From NCBI RefSeq assembly GCF_000308415.1, contig NZ_BAFS01000170.1:1-64000 (forward strand): a stretch of DNA of 64,000 bases. The letters are read 5' to 3'. The first letter of the stretch is position 1. The number at the start of each line of letters is the position of its first letter. Origin of the DNA: Nocardia asiatica NBRC 100129. GTDB lineage: Bacteria; Actinomycetota; Actinomycetes; Mycobacteriales; Mycobacteriaceae. A program made the position numbers and the translations under genes. The notes under the pieces are model-generated. The model had not been told where the DNA came from, did not search any database, and was given only the letters and a program-made list of their open reading frames with translations. Of the stretch, positions 46,613 through 59,278 are shown in pieces.

Positions 46613-48754
46613 GTGTCGATCACAGACGACATCCGCGCCCTCACTCAGCCGAACCACCCGGACGACTGGACGGACCTGGACACCAAGGCCGTCGACACCA
46701 TCCGGGTCCTGGCCGCCGAGGCGGTGCAGAACGCCGGGAACGGCCATCCCGGCACCGCGATGAGCCTCGCGCCGCTGGCGTACACGCTCTACCAGCGCAC
46801 CATGCGCATCGACCCGAGCGATCCGAGCTGGGTCGGCCGGGACCGGTTCGTGCTGTCCTGCGGACACTCCAGCCTCACCCAGTACATCCAGCTCTACCTG
46901 GCGGGTTACGGCCTGGAACTGGACGACCTGAAGAACCTGCGCAAGTGGGGCTCGCTCACCCCGGGCCACCCGGAGTTCCGGCACACCGACGGCGTGGAGA
47001 TCACCACCGGCCCGCTCGGCCAGGGTCTCGCCTCCGCGGTCGGCATGGCAATGGCGGCCCGGCGCGAGCGCGGTCTGTTCGACCCGGGCGCCGCGCCCGG
47101 CACGAGCCCGTTCGACCACTTCGTCTACGTCGTCGCCTCCGACGGCGATCTGGAGGAGGGCGTCACGTCCGAGGCGTCCTCGCTGGCGGGCACCCAGCAG
47201 CTGGGCAACCTCGTGCTGGTCTACGACGACAACAAGATCTCCATCGAGGACGACACCACCATCGCCTTCACCGAGGACGTCGCCGCGCGGTACGAGGCCT
47301 ACGGCTGGCACGTGCAGGTGGTCGAGGGCGGCGAGGACGTGGTCGCCATCGAGGCCGCGCTGGAGGCCGCCAAGGCCGAGACCGCCAAGCCCTCGATCAT
47401 CGTGCTGCGCACCATCATCGGCTACCCGGCCCCCGGCAAGATGAACACCGGTTCGGCCCACGGCGCGGCGCTGGGCGCCGACGAGGTGGCCGCCACCAAG
47501 AAGGTCCTCGGCTTCGACCCGGACAAGACCTTCGACGTGGACCCCGCCGTCATCGAGCACACGCGCAAGGTCGTCGAACGCGGGCGCAAGGCGCACGAGC
47601 AGTGGCAGCAGTCCTTCGACGCGTGGGCCGCGGCCAACCCGGAGAACAAGGCCCTGTTCGACCGCCTGATCGAGCGGCGGCTGCCGGAGAACTGGACCGC
47701 GAATCTCCCGGTGCACGAACCGGACCCGAAGGGCATGGCCACCCGCAAGGCGTCGGGCAAGGTGCTCGCCGCGCTGGCGCCGGTGCTGCCGGAGCTGTGG
47801 GGCGGCTCGGCCGACCTGGCCGAGTCCAACAACACCACCATGCCCGACCAGCCCAGCTTCGGGCCGCAGTCGATCTCCACCGGCATGTGGAAGGCCGACC
47901 CGTACGGCCGCACCCTGCACTTCGGCGTTCGTGAGCACGCGATGGGCGCGATCCTCAACGGCATCGCGCTGCACGGCCCGACCCGTCCGTACGGCGGCAC
48001 CTTCCTGGTGTTCAGCGATTACATGCGTCCCGCCGTCCGGCTGGCCGCGCTGATGCGGGTGCCCGCGATCTACGTCTGGACCCACGACTCCATCGGCCTC
48101 GGCGAGGACGGCCCGACGCACCAGCCGATCGAGCACCTGGCCGCCCTGCGCGCCATCCCGGGCCTGAACGTGGTCCGTCCTGGCGACGCCAACGAGACCA
48201 CCTACGCCTGGCGCACCATCCTGGAACGCGACAGCAGCGAGCACCGGTCGCACTTCTCGGTGTCCGAGCCGCCGCACCAGGACGGCCCGTCCGGGCTGGC
48301 GCTTACCCGCCAGGATCTCCCGATCCTGGAGGGCACCAGCTACGAGGGCGTGTCCAAGGGCGGCTACGTGCTGGCCGAGGCGTCCACGGGCACCCCGCAG
48401 GTGATCCTGATCGCCACGGGTTCGGAGCTGCACCTCGCGGTCGCCGCCCGCACTACCCTGGAGGAGCAGGGCATCGCCACCCGCGTGGTGTCGATGCCGT
48501 GTGTGGAGTGGTTCGACGCGCAGGACAAGGCTTACCGGGACGAGGTGCTTCCGCCCGCGATCGCCGCTCGCGTCGTCGTCGAGGCCGGTATCGCGATGCC
48601 GTGGCACCGGTTCGCCGGCGACGCAGGCGAGATCGTGTCCATCGAGCACTTCGGCGCCTCCGCCGACTACAAGACCCTGTTCCGCGAATTCGGTTTCACT
48701 CCGGAAGCCGTCGTTGCCGCCGCGCAGCGCACGCTCGAGAACGTGAAGGGATAA
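46613..48754 (+). CDS. tkt: Transketolase
   Basis: 713 residues from GTG 46613. Thiamine-diphosphate enzyme moving two-carbon units in the pentose phosphate pathway. Landmarks: [19 protein letters not shown] near residue 43, the ThDP/magnesium region [19 protein letters not shown] near 173, [18 protein letters not shown] near 440, and [18 protein letters not shown] near 490. First gene of tkt-tal-zwf-opcA-pgl. Confidence 0.97.
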   Translation: MSITDDIRALTQPNHPDDWTDLDTKAVDTIRVLAAEAVQNAGNGHPGTAMSLAPLAYTLYQRTMRIDPSDPSWVGRDRFVLSCGHSSLTQYIQLYLAGYGLELDDLKNLRKWGSLTPGHPEFRHTDGVEITTGPLGQGLASAVGMAMAARRERGLFDPGAAPGTSPFDHFVYVVASDGDLEEGVTSEASSLAGTQQLGNLVLVYDDNKISIEDDTTIAFTEDVAARYEAYGWHVQVVEGGEDVVAIEAALEAAKAETAKPSIIVLRTIIGYPAPGKMNTGSAHGAALGADEVAATKKVLGFDPDKTFDVDPAVIEHTRKVVERGRKAHEQWQQSFDAWAAANPENKALFDRLIERRLPENWTANLPVHEPDPKGMATRKASGKVLAALAPVLPELWGGSADLAESNNTTMPDQPSFGPQSISTGMWKADPYGRTLHFGVREHAMGAILNGIALHGPTRPYGGTFLVFSDYMRPAVRLAALMRVPAIYVWTHDSIGLGEDGPTHQPIEHLAALRAIPGLNVVRPGDANETTYAWRTILERDSSEHRSHFSVSEPPHQDGPSGLALTRQDLPILEGTSYEGVSKGGYVLAEASTGTPQVILIATGSELHLAVAARTTLEEQGIATRVVSMPCVEWFDAQDKAYRDEVLPPAIAARVVVEAGIAMPWHRFAGDAGEIVSIEHFGASADYKTLFREFGFTPEAVVAAAQRTLENVKG

Positions 48755-48760
48755 GCGCCC

Positions 48761-49897
48761 ATGGCTCAGAACGAGAATCTCGCCGCCCTGTCGGCGGCGG
48801 GAGTGTCCGTATGGCTCGACGATCTGTCCAGGGATCGGATCAAGTCCGGCAATCTGCGCGAGCTGATCGAGACCCGGTCCGTCGTCGGCGTCACCACCAA
48901 CCCGACGATCTTCCAGGGTGCGCTCAGCCAGGGCCACGCCTACGACGACCAGCTGAAAGACCTTGCCGCGCAAGGCGCCGACGCCGACGCGGCGATCCGC
49001 ACCATCACCACCGACGACGTCCGCGCGGCCTGTGACGTGTTCGCCCCGGTGTTCGAGGCCACCGGCGGCGTGGACGGCCGGGTCTCGATCGAGGTCGACC
49101 CGCGCCTGGCGTTCGACGCCGACCGGACCGTGGCGCAGGCGGTCGAGCTGTGGAAGATCGTCGACCGTCCCAACCTGTTCATCAAGATTCCGGCCACCGA
49201 AGAGGGCCTGCCTGCCATCACCGCCGTGATCGCGGAAGGCATCAGCGTGAACGTCACGCTGATCTTCTCGGTGCAGCGCTACCGCGCGGTGATGGGCGCC
49301 TACCTCGAAGGCGTGAAGAAGGCCAAGGTCGCCGGACACGACCCGGCCAAGATCCATTCCGTCGCTTCGTTCTTCGTCTCCCGGGTGGACACCGAGATCG
49401 ACAAGCGGCTCGAGGCCATCGGCACCGAGGAGGCGCTCGCGCTGCGCGGCAAGGCGGGCATCGCCAATGCCCACCTGGCCTACGCCGAGTACCAGGACGT
49501 GTTCGACGGCGGCAAGCACACCTCGACCTTCCTGAACCTGGCGGCGGCCGGCGCGAATCGGCAGCGTCCGCTGTGGGCGTCCACCGGCGTCAAGAACCCG
49601 GACTACTCCGACACCATGTACGTCACCGAGCTGGTCGCGCCGAACACGGTCAACACGCTGCCGGAGAAGACGCTGCAGGCGGTCGCCGACCACGGCGTGA
49701 TCCGCGGCGACGCGGTGAGCGGCGAGGCCGCCGCGGCCGAGGAGGTCTTCGCCCGGCTCGCCGCGGTCGGCGTCGACCTCGACGACGTGTTCGCGGTGCT
49801 GGAGCGCGAGGGCGTCGACAAGTTCGAGAAGTCCTGGGAGGAGCTGCTTTCCGCCACCGCCGACGAGCTGAAGTCGGCGTCGACCGGGAACGGCTGA
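48761..49897 (+). CDS. tal: Transaldolase
   Basis: 378 residues, the actinobacterial size. Schiff-base region [16 protein letters not shown] near residue 145, and the N-terminal [14 protein letters not shown] and [14 protein letters not shown] are typical. Moves dihydroxyacetone units between sugar phosphates. Six bases after tkt; zwf begins three bases later. Confidence 0.97.
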   Translation: MAQNENLAALSAAGVSVWLDDLSRDRIKSGNLRELIETRSVVGVTTNPTIFQGALSQGHAYDDQLKDLAAQGADADAAIRTITTDDVRAACDVFAPVFEATGGVDGRVSIEVDPRLAFDADRTVAQAVELWKIVDRPNLFIKIPATEEGLPAITAVIAEGISVNVTLIFSVQRYRAVMGAYLEGVKKAKVAGHDPAKIHSVASFFVSRVDTEIDKRLEAIGTEEALALRGKAGIANAHLAYAEYQDVFDGGKHTSTFLNLAAAGANRQRPLWASTGVKNPDYSDTMYVTELVAPNTVNTLPEKTLQAVADHGVIRGDAVSGEAAAAEEVFARLAAVGVDLDDVFAVLEREGVDKFEKSWEELLSATADELKSASTGNG

Positions 49898-49900
49898 CCG

Positions 49901-51472
49901 ATGGCCGGTGCAGCGCCCGCGGAGGGGCCGGACGCCGCCGAATGGCGGAACCCGCTGCGTGAGAAAAGGGACAAACGGCTCCCGCGCATCGCCGGACCGT
50001 GCAGCATGGTCATCTTCGGCGTCACGGGCGACCTGTCCCGCAAGAAGCTGATGCCGGCCATCTACGACCTGGCCAACCGGGGGCTGCTGCCCCCGGCCTT
50101 CGGCTTGGTCGGCTTCGCGCGCCGGGATTACGCCGACGAGGACTTCGCCCAGGTGGTTCTGGAGGCGGTGAAGGCGCACGCCCGTACCCCGTTCCGCCAG
50201 GAGGTCTGGGACCAGCTTTCCGAGGGCATCCGGTTCGTCCAGGGCACCTTCGACGACGACGCGGCGTTCGACCGGCTCGCCGACACCCTGACCACGCTGG
50301 ACAAGGAGCGCGGCACCGGCGGCAATCACGCGTTCTACCTGTCCATCCCGCCGAACATGTTCCCGGTGGTGCTCGATCAGCTCTGCTCGCACGGCTTGGC
50401 GCAGACAGCCGGGCCGGACGGGCGCAAACCCTGGCGGCGGGTGGTGATCGAGAAGCCCTTCGGGCACGACCTGCAGAGCGCCCAGGAACTCAACGCTCTG
50501 GTCAACGGGGTGTTTCCCGAGGAGCGGGTGTTCCGCATCGACCACTATCTGGGCAAGGAGACGGTGCAGAACATCCTGGCGCTGCGCTTCGCCAACCAGT
50601 TGTACGAGCCGATCTGGAACGCCAACTTCGTCGACCACGTGCAGATCACGATGGCCGAGGACATCGGCTTGGGCGGCCGCGCGGGCTACTACGACGGCAT
50701 CGGGGCCGCGCGCGACGTGATCCAGAACCACCTGCTGCAACTGCTGGCGCTCACCGCCATGGAGGAGCCGATCAGCTTCGAGCCCAAGCAACTGCAGACC
50801 GAGAAGATCAAGGTGCTCTCGGCGACCAGGCTCATCGAACCGCTCGACGAGACCACCGCGCGTGGGCAGTACACCGCGGGCTGGCAGGGCAGCGAGCACG
50901 TGGCCGGTCTGCTCCAGGAGGAGGGCTTCGACCCGAATTCGAAGACCGAGACCTATGCCGCGATCAGCTTGGAGATCGACACCCGCCGCTGGGCGGGCGT
51001 GCCGTTCTTCCTGCGCACCGGAAAGCGGCTCGGCCGCCGGGTCACCGAGATCGCGGTGATCTTCAAGCGGGCGCCGCATCTGCCGTTCGACCAGACCATG
51101 ACCGAGGAACTGGGCCAGAACGCGCTGGTCATCCGGGTACAGCCGGACGAGGGCATCACCACGCGGTTCGGCTCGAAGGTGCCGGGCTCCGGCATGGAGG
51201 TGCGCGACGTCAACATGGACTTCACCTACGGCGAGGCGTTCACCGAGTCCTCCCCCGAGGCCTACGAACGCCTGATCCTCGACGTGCTGCTCGGGGTGCC
51301 TTCGCTGTTTCCGGTGAACGCGGAGGTCGAACTGTCCTGGCGCATCCTGGATCCGGTGCTCGAGCACTGGGCCGCCGAAGGCAGGCCGGAACCGTACGAG
51401 GCGGGCACCTGGGGTCCGCCGTCGGCCGACGAGATGATCGCCCGCACCGGGCGGGAATGGCGGCGGCCGTGA
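49901..51472 (+). CDS. zwf: Glucose-6-phosphate dehydrogenase
   Basis: 523 residues. The NADP-binding GVTGDLSRKKLMPAIYDLAN near residue 40 and the active-site RIDHYLGKETVQN near residue 213 are intact. First, NADPH-generating step of the pentose phosphate pathway. Its stop overlaps the opcA start (GTGA). Confidence 0.97.
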   Translation: MAGAAPAEGPDAAEWRNPLREKRDKRLPRIAGPCSMVIFGVTGDLSRKKLMPAIYDLANRGLLPPAFGLVGFARRDYADEDFAQVVLEAVKAHARTPFRQEVWDQLSEGIRFVQGTFDDDAAFDRLADTLTTLDKERGTGGNHAFYLSIPPNMFPVVLDQLCSHGLAQTAGPDGRKPWRRVVIEKPFGHDLQSAQELNALVNGVFPEERVFRIDHYLGKETVQNILALRFANQLYEPIWNANFVDHVQITMAEDIGLGGRAGYYDGIGAARDVIQNHLLQLLALTAMEEPISFEPKQLQTEKIKVLSATRLIEPLDETTARGQYTAGWQGSEHVAGLLQEEGFDPNSKTETYAAISLEIDTRRWAGVPFFLRTGKRLGRRVTEIAVIFKRAPHLPFDQTMTEELGQNALVIRVQPDEGITTRFGSKVPGSGMEVRDVNMDFTYGEAFTESSPEAYERLILDVLLGVPSLFPVNAEVELSWRILDPVLEHWAAEGRPEPYEAGTWGPPSADEMIARTGREWRRP

Positions 51473-52377
51473 TCGTGGACATGCCCGAGACCAAGACCGG
51501 CGAGGTCACCAAGCGCCTGGTGCAGCTGCGCGAGAGCAACGGCGTGATCACCGTGGGCCGGGTGCTCACCCTCGTGGTGTGCACGCTCGACAGTTCCGAG
51601 GCCGAGGACGCGATCGACGCGGCGAACGAAGCCAGCCGCGAGCATCCCTGCCGTGTTGTGGTGCTGGCGCGCGGCGACCGGGAGGCCGCCACCCGGCTGG
51701 ACGCGCAGATCCGGGTGGGCGGCGACGCCGGGGCCGCCGAGGTGATCGTGCTGCGGCTGCAAGGCGAGCTGGTCAGCCACGAGAGCAGCGTCGTCACCCC
51801 GTTCCTGCTGCCGGATACGCCGGTGGTGGCGTGGTGGCCGCGCGGCGCCCCGGAGTTCCCGTCCAAGGATTCGGTGGGACGCTTGGCGGGCCGCCGCATC
51901 ACCGACGCCACGTTCGCGCCCGATCCGCAGGCGGCGATCAAGAAACGGCTGCACTCCTACGCCAGCGGTGACACCGATCTGGCTTGGAGCCGGATCACGT
52001 ACTGGCGCGCGCTGCTGGCGGCCGCCATGGACGAGCCGCCGTTCGAATCGGTGGAATCGGCGACCGTGTCGGGGCTGCGCGACGAGCCCGCTCTCGACAT
52101 CCTGGCCGGCTGGCTGGCCGCACGGCTCGGCTGCCCGGTTCGGCGCCGCACCGGCCCACTGCTGGTGGAACTGCACCGCCCGACCGTCTCCATCGCGATC
52201 GAACGCCCACAGACCGGCCGCACCGCGACACTGACCCGCACCGGCGAACCGGTGCAGCGGATCGCGCTGGCGCGCCGGGAGACCCGGGACTGCCTCGCCG
52301 AGGACCTACGCAGGCTGGACGCCGACGAGACCTACGCGGAGGCGCTGGCCGGAATCGAGAAGGTGATCTATGAGTGA
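51469..52377 (+). CDS. opcA: Glucose-6-phosphate dehydrogenase assembly protein OpcA
   Basis: 302 residues from GTG 51469. OpcA binds and activates G6PDH in actinobacteria and cyanobacteria. Visible: VLTLVVCTLDSSEAEDAIDA near residue 33 and LPDTPVVAWWPRGAPEFPS near 115. Overlaps zwf and pgl at its two ends. Confidence 0.95.
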   Translation: MIVDMPETKTGEVTKRLVQLRESNGVITVGRVLTLVVCTLDSSEAEDAIDAANEASREHPCRVVVLARGDREAATRLDAQIRVGGDAGAAEVIVLRLQGELVSHESSVVTPFLLPDTPVVAWWPRGAPEFPSKDSVGRLAGRRITDATFAPDPQAAIKKRLHSYASGDTDLAWSRITYWRALLAAAMDEPPFESVESATVSGLRDEPALDILAGWLAARLGCPVRRRTGPLLVELHRPTVSIAIERPQTGRTATLTRTGEPVQRIALARRETRDCLAEDLRRLDADETYAEALAGIEKVIYE

Positions 52378-53125
52378 GCACACCGATTCGCCCTTCCCCA
52401 GCGACACCGTCGAGGTGCACCTCGACACCGACTCGCTGGTCGCCGCCGCGGCGGCCCGCTTCGTCTCCGTCGTGGTCGCGGCGCAGGCCGAGCGCGGCTC
52501 CGCGTCGGTGGTGCTGACCGGCGGCGGAACCGGCATCGCCCTGCTGGAGCAGGTGCGCAAGTCGCCCGGCGACATCGACTGGTCCCGGGTGGAGGTGTTC
52601 TGGGGTGACGAGCGTTTCGTGCCCGCGAGCGATCCCGAGCGCAACGACCTGCAAGCCAGGCACGCGCTGCTGGACCACGTGCCGGTGGACCCGGCTCGGG
52701 TGCACCCGGTGGCCGCCTCCGACGGCGAGTACCCCGACCCGGTGGAGGCCGCCGCCGAGTACTCCGCGACGGTGCACGCCTACCTCGCCGAACACGGCGC
52801 GTTCGATCTGCACCTGCTCGGCATGGGCGGCGAGGGCCACGTGAACTCGCTGTTCCCGGACACCGAGGCGGTGCGGGAAGAGCACGAACTCGTTGTCGCC
52901 GTCACGAACTCGCCGAAGCCGCCGCCGGTGCGGGTGACCCTCACCCGGCCCGCGATCCGCCGGACCCGCCACGTTGTGCTGGTGGTCGGCGGCGCAGCCA
53001 AGGCCGAGGCGGTCGCCGCGGCCATCGGCGGCGCGAACCCGGCGGACGTGCCCGCGGCCGGCGCGACCGGAATCGACTCCACGACCTGGCTGCTGGACCA
53101 AGAGGCGGCTGCCGGGCTGCGCTGA
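52370..53125 (+). CDS. pgl: 6-phosphogluconolactonase
   Basis: 251 residues. VVLTGGGTGIALLEQVR near residue 45, VFWGDERFVPASDPERN near 75 and LHLLGMGGEGHVNSLFP near 145 are the phosphogluconolactonase landmarks. Hydrolyses 6-phosphogluconolactone. Starts eight bases inside opcA. Confidence 0.96.
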   Translation: MSEHTDSPFPSDTVEVHLDTDSLVAAAAARFVSVVVAAQAERGSASVVLTGGGTGIALLEQVRKSPGDIDWSRVEVFWGDERFVPASDPERNDLQARHALLDHVPVDPARVHPVAASDGEYPDPVEAAAEYSATVHAYLAEHGAFDLHLLGMGGEGHVNSLFPDTEAVREEHELVVAVTNSPKPPPVRVTLTRPAIRRTRHVVLVVGGAAKAEAVAAAIGGANPADVPAAGATGIDSTTWLLDQEAAAGLR

Positions 53126-53236
53126 CTACGTCACGGGACGATCATTTCGTAAATTTGTCCGATATCGTCCAGCGTTTCCGAAAGAACACCGGCGGATAAC
53201 CCGTCCTGACGGCGCGGTTTACGAGATGATCGGTCG

Positions 53237-55528
<2,292 letters not shown>

Positions 55529-55598
55529 TCCGATTCGGCGGGTGAATAGTGGAAATACAGTGAGGGTGACGGTGACCAGCAGCGGAAAGGACACGGCG

Positions 55599-56078
55599 AT
55601 GACCACGATGTCCATGCTCGGCGAGGTACGGCCGGAGCACGAGCACACAGCGGACGGCGATCTGGTGCTCCTGCACTACCTGCGTTCGTTCCACAAGCCG
55701 GTCCTGGACGTATGGTCGGCGGCCACCGAGCGCGGCCAGCTCGCCCGCTGGCTCGGCGCCGTCTCCGGCGGCAACGGGAACCTCACCATCGAGTTGTTCG
55801 ACGGTCCCGTTCCCGGCCCGGTCGCGGTGCGCGTCGACCACTGCCAGGCGCCGCACGAGTTCGTCGTGCATGTCGACGGCTGCCTGCTCGAAGTGCGGAC
55901 GAGCCAGGTCGGCGTGGTCACCACCGTGGAGCTGACCCGCCGCCACGTGTGCCCCGCCGACGCGGGCGTCATCGGCCCACGGTGGCAGTACCTGCTCGAT
56001 CGCCTGACCGCCTACCTCGACTTCCAGCCGCTGCCACGGTGGTCGGACTATCCGAAGCTGGCCGAGGAATACCGCTAG
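55599..56078 (+). CDS. SRPBCC/AHSA1-like protein
   Basis: 159 residues from ATG 55599 (AAAGGA upstream). VLDVWSAATERGQLARWLGA near residue 37 is the AHSA1 signature stretch; the rest fits a helix-grip ligand-binding fold. Ligand unknown. Seventy bases after the E1 fusion gene, possibly co-transcribed. Confidence 0.8.
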   Translation: MTTMSMLGEVRPEHEHTADGDLVLLHYLRSFHKPVLDVWSAATERGQLARWLGAVSGGNGNLTIELFDGPVPGPVAVRVDHCQAPHEFVVHVDGCLLEVRTSQVGVVTTVELTRRHVCPADAGVIGPRWQYLLDRLTAYLDFQPLPRWSDYPKLAEEYR

Positions 56079-56087
56079 ACCGCCGGC

Positions 56088-56690
56088 TCAGTAGAAGAAC
56101 CCGGCGATCCCCCAGCCCGGACGCGCCTGAGCCTCCCGGATCCACTCGATACAGGACTCGATGGCGGCGAGGACCTCGTGGTCGACCTCTTCGCGCTGCG
56201 GTGGCGTGGTCGACTCCCACTGTACGAGCGCTTCCGCGCACTGCTCCGGCGTCCATTCGCCGTAGCCGGGCAACTCGTCGGGCTGCGGCAGCGAAGGCGG
56301 CAGCGAGTGGTACATGAACGCGCGGACGCTGACCGCTTTGATGCCCAGCGTGGCGAGCCCGTCGTCGATGTGATCGAGCCAGCGACCGCGGAACGCCGAG
56401 AAGTAGCGGTTGTCCGCGAACCGGCCGTAGAACTGGCAGATCGTCTGATAGGCGTAGCCGTATTGGAAACCATAGGCCGGGTCGAACGGACCGCCGTCGA
56501 CGACGGCGCGCACCGCCTCGTAGCGGGTGGGCGCGCCGCCGGCGATCTCCTCGGCGAACCAGTCGTCGTCATGGGTCAGCTGGGCCTTGAACCGGCCCCC
56601 GATCATCCGCCGGAGCTTGTCGTCCCCGGACCCGATGGCGCCCTTGACCCTGTCCAGTTCGACGACGTAGATGCTCAGGCTATAACTCAT
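56088..56690 (-). CDS. Conserved hypothetical protein
   Basis: 200 residues. N-terminal MSYSLSIYVVELDRVKGAIG, central AYQTICQFYGRFADNRYFSA and an acidic C-terminal part. Soluble, no signal. I do not recognise a function. Convergent with the AHSA1-like gene. Confidence 0.75.
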   Translation of the reverse strand: MSYSLSIYVVELDRVKGAIGSGDDKLRRMIGGRFKAQLTHDDDWFAEEIAGGAPTRYEAVRAVVDGGPFDPAYGFQYGYAYQTICQFYGRFADNRYFSAFRGRWLDHIDDGLATLGIKAVSVRAFMYHSLPPSLPQPDELPGYGEWTPEQCAEALVQWESTTPPQREEVDHEVLAAIESCIEWIREAQARPGWGIAGFFY

Positions 56691-56751
56691 TCACCGAACA
56701 TTAGCGGTGCCCACCGACAACGAACGGCGGTGGGACCGAAGACGTTTCGCC

Positions 56752-57741
56752 TCAGGCCGGAAGCCGGTCCGGGTGCGCGGCCAGATGGGCCAGATGCGCG
56801 GTGAGCAACGCGTTCACCCGCTCGGTCCGCTCCAACTGTACGAGGTGGCCCGCGCCGCCGATCTCGGTCACCGCGCGCAGGTCGACCACATGCTCGCGCA
56901 GGGTGGCCAGCGGGTCGCGACCACTGAAACCTTCCATGTCCGGGTCGCGGTCGCCATAGAGGAAATAGGCGGGCACGGTGACTTTCGCGTCCGCGTACTC
57001 GGCGGTGAGTTCCCAGTTGCGATCCAGGCTGCGGTACCAGTTCAATCCGCCGGTGAACCCGGTGCGCTCGAAATCAGCGGCCAGCACGTCCAACTCGTCC
57101 GCGCCGAGCCAGCGCCACGGCAACGCGGGCGCCTCCGGCAGCACGTCGAGGTAACCGGTGCCCTCCGCCGGGAAGCGCCAGGTGTCCAGATAGTGATAGT
57201 CGGCGCTGAGGGCGTAGTAGACGCGGGTGAGGAAATCGCGGGGACGCGCGGCGAGTTCGGCGTCGGCGACCCCTGGCGTCTGGAAGTAGTGCAGGTGCAG
57301 GAAGTGCCGAGCCGCCGCCTTGGCCCACAGTTGCGACGGAGCACGCGGCGGGCGCGGCGCGAACGGATTGTTCAGGACGATGACGCCGCGCACCCGCTCC
57401 GGCGCGCGCAAGGCCAGTTCCCACACCAACGCCGCGCCGAAGTCCAGGCCGACGAAGACCGCCTGCTCGGCGCCGATGTCGTCGAGCAGGGCGAGCAGAT
57501 CCGCGCCGACCGCGTGATTCGTGTACGCCTCTGGGTCGGCCGGGGCGTCGGTCTGCCCGTAACCGCGCAGGTCCGGCGCGAGGGCGCGATAGCCCGCCGC
57601 GGCGAGCGCGGGAAGCTGGCGGTGCCAGATGTACCAGGTGTGCGGAAATCCGTGGCAGAAGATCACCGGCTGCCCCGCGCCCTGCTCGGCGACGTGCATG
57701 CGGACACCGTTGGTCGTCACGAACCGATGCGTCAGATCCAC
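56752..57741 (-). CDS. Alpha/beta hydrolase, epoxide hydrolase-like
   Basis: 329 residues from GTG 57741 (TGGAGG upstream). HGFPHTWYIWHRQLPAL near residue 30 carries the HGxP oxyanion motif, and the nucleophile is an aspartate in VFVGLDFGAALVWE near residue 102, as in epoxide hydrolases and haloalkane dehalogenases rather than esterases. The C-terminal GGAGHLVQLERTERVN gives the catalytic histidine. Divergent from the SDR gene with 60 bases between. Substrate unknown. Confidence 0.88.
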   Translation of the reverse strand: MDLTHRFVTTNGVRMHVAEQGAGQPVIFCHGFPHTWYIWHRQLPALAAAGYRALAPDLRGYGQTDAPADPEAYTNHAVGADLLALLDDIGAEQAVFVGLDFGAALVWELALRAPERVRGVIVLNNPFAPRPPRAPSQLWAKAAARHFLHLHYFQTPGVADAELAARPRDFLTRVYYALSADYHYLDTWRFPAEGTGYLDVLPEAPALPWRWLGADELDVLAADFERTGFTGGLNWYRSLDRNWELTAEYADAKVTVPAYFLYGDRDPDMEGFSGRDPLATLREHVVDLRAVTEIGGAGHLVQLERTERVNALLTAHLAHLAAHPDRLPA

Positions 57742-57801
57742 TCGGGCCTCCAGAGCGATACACTAGAACACGTTATCGTTTCACGGTAATGTTCCGATTC
57801 C

Positions 57802-58650
57802 GTGAGCGGAATACCCGAGAGGCTCGAAGGCAAGGTCGCGGTGGTCACCGGCGCCAGCCGCGGCATCGGCAAGGGAATCGCGTTGGAGCTGGGCGCGGCG
57901 GGTGCCACGGTGTTCGTCACCGGGCGCTCGGCGGCCCAGGGGCGACTACCCGGCACGGTACACGCAACCGCCGCCGATATCGATGCGGCGGGCGGCGTCG
58001 GCATCCCGTTCGTCTGCGATCACCGCGACGACGACGCGGTGGAGCGGTTGTTCGAGCTGGTTCGCACCGAGCACGGCAGGCTGGACGTGCTGGTGAACAA
58101 CGTCTACAACTCCCCCGCCGCGGCCCGCTGGCTGGGCAAACCCTTCTGGGAGGTGCCGCCGGCGGCGTGGGACGAGTCGTTCGACGTGGGTGTTCGATCG
58201 CATTACGTGGCAAGCGTGTTCGCCGCGCCGCTGCTGATCGAGACAGGCGGGCTGATCGTCAACATCTCCTCGCCGGGGGCGCGCAGATACATGCACAACG
58301 CGGTGTACGGCGTCGCGAAAGCGGCGCTGGACCGGCTCACCGCGGACTTGGCGCACAACCTCGCGGGCACCGAGGTGACCGTGGTCTCGCTCTGGCCGGG
58401 CATCGTGGACACCGAACTGCTGCAACTGGTTCCGGCCGGCGCCGACGGCAGGCGGATGGTCACGTTGCCGGGTGAGGGCACCTTCGACCTGGGCGACGCG
58501 CAGACGCCACGCTTCACCGGCCGCGCCGTCGTCGCGCTCGCCACCGACGCGGGACGGCGCTCCCGCACCGGATTGCCCTGGCGAGTGGCCGATCTCGCCG
58601 AGTACTACGGGTTCACCGATCTCGACGGGCGCATTCCGCGCATCGACTGA
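57802..58650 (+). CDS. SDR family oxidoreductase
   Basis: 282 residues from GTG 57802; TAATGT at 57787-57792 lies nine bases upstream. NAD(P) motif TGASRGIGKG near residue 16, DVLVNNVYN near residue 95, catalytic serine in NISSPGARR and YGVAKAALDRL near 173. It resembles DHRS1-type SDRs. Substrate unknown. Confidence 0.88.
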   Translation: MSGIPERLEGKVAVVTGASRGIGKGIALELGAAGATVFVTGRSAAQGRLPGTVHATAADIDAAGGVGIPFVCDHRDDDAVERLFELVRTEHGRLDVLVNNVYNSPAAARWLGKPFWEVPPAAWDESFDVGVRSHYVASVFAAPLLIETGGLIVNISSPGARRYMHNAVYGVAKAALDRLTADLAHNLAGTEVTVVSLWPGIVDTELLQLVPAGADGRRMVTLPGEGTFDLGDAQTPRFTGRAVVALATDAGRRSRTGLPWRVADLAEYYGFTDLDGRIPRID

Positions 58651-58973
58651 ACGCCGGTCGGAGCGCGGCGGGAAGCCGTCGCGCGGAGTGGCCCGGAACC
58701 GGTTCGGCCGCGTTCGCAATCGCGTGAACCGGCCTGCTGGGTGCATGGCGGCCGGTGGCGGCGTGGCAGATTGTAATGGCTACGTCGGATGTGACGTGAT
58801 CGCCACCTTCTCGGTGGCGGTGGTGAGCGCGGACCGGCGACCGGTTCGGCGATGTGACAGTCGACGGCGCGGCGGCCGCGGTCCCTGGCCACCCCCGGTA
58901 CCGGGAACGATCTATACCGCCGCGGTCGTTCACAGCGCGGCGGCGCTCACAGCAGCCGCCATGACCGCCGGGA
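58651..58973. other. Convergent intergenic region with hairpin
   Basis: No convincing gene. CGCCACC-ttctc-GGTGGCG at 58801-58819 is a perfect 7-base hairpin that could serve as a terminator between the SDR gene and secG. Confidence 0.4.
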
Positions 58974-59207
58974 TCAGGCGAACTTGATCTCCAGGCCGAT
59001 GCCGAGGATCGCGATCAGCCAGATGACGCCGGTGAAGATGGTGACGCGGTCGAGGTTCTTCTCCACGACGGTGGACCCGGACAGGCTGGACTGCACACCG
59101 CCGCCGAACAGGCTGGACAGACCTCCACCCTTGGCGCGGTGCAGCAGCACCAGCAGCACCAGCAGCAAGCTGGTGATGATCAGGAGGATATCCAGGAACA
59201 TCCGCAT
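58974..59207 (-). CDS. secG: Preprotein translocase subunit SecG
   Basis: 77 residues with two membrane segments (ILLIITSLLLVLLVLLH and VTIFTGVIWLIAILGIG) flanking the conserved GGGLSSLFGGGVQSSLSGST. SecG joins SecYE in the translocon. ATG 59207 lies seven bases after TACACT and has no Shine-Dalgarno, so a leaderless mRNA is likely. Usually follows tpiA, which is here 4.5 kb away. Confidence 0.95.
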   Translation of the reverse strand: MRMFLDILLIITSLLLVLLVLLHRAKGGGLSSLFGGGVQSSLSGSTVVEKNLDRVTIFTGVIWLIAILGIGLEIKFA

Positions 59208-59214
59208 GCCGGAC

Positions 59215-59220
59215 AGTGTA
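59215..59220 (-). promoter_or_regulatory. -10 element (leaderless) of secG
   Basis: TACACT on the minus strand, seven bases before the ATG. Confidence 0.5.
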
Positions 59221-59278
59221 TGCGGTCGGTGCGATCGCACCGAATCAGGCACTCCGGCCACTCGCCCCCGGGTGCACC

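Noticed and set aside
46493-51367. Very long open frame on the minus strand opposite tkt, tal and zwf
   Set aside because: It is antisense to three intact enzymes; such long frames arise from high GC. Composition is low-complexity and no domain is seen.
58745-58987. Open frame between SDR gene and secG
   Set aside because: Low-complexity arginine-rich translation running into the secG 3' end; no start signal.
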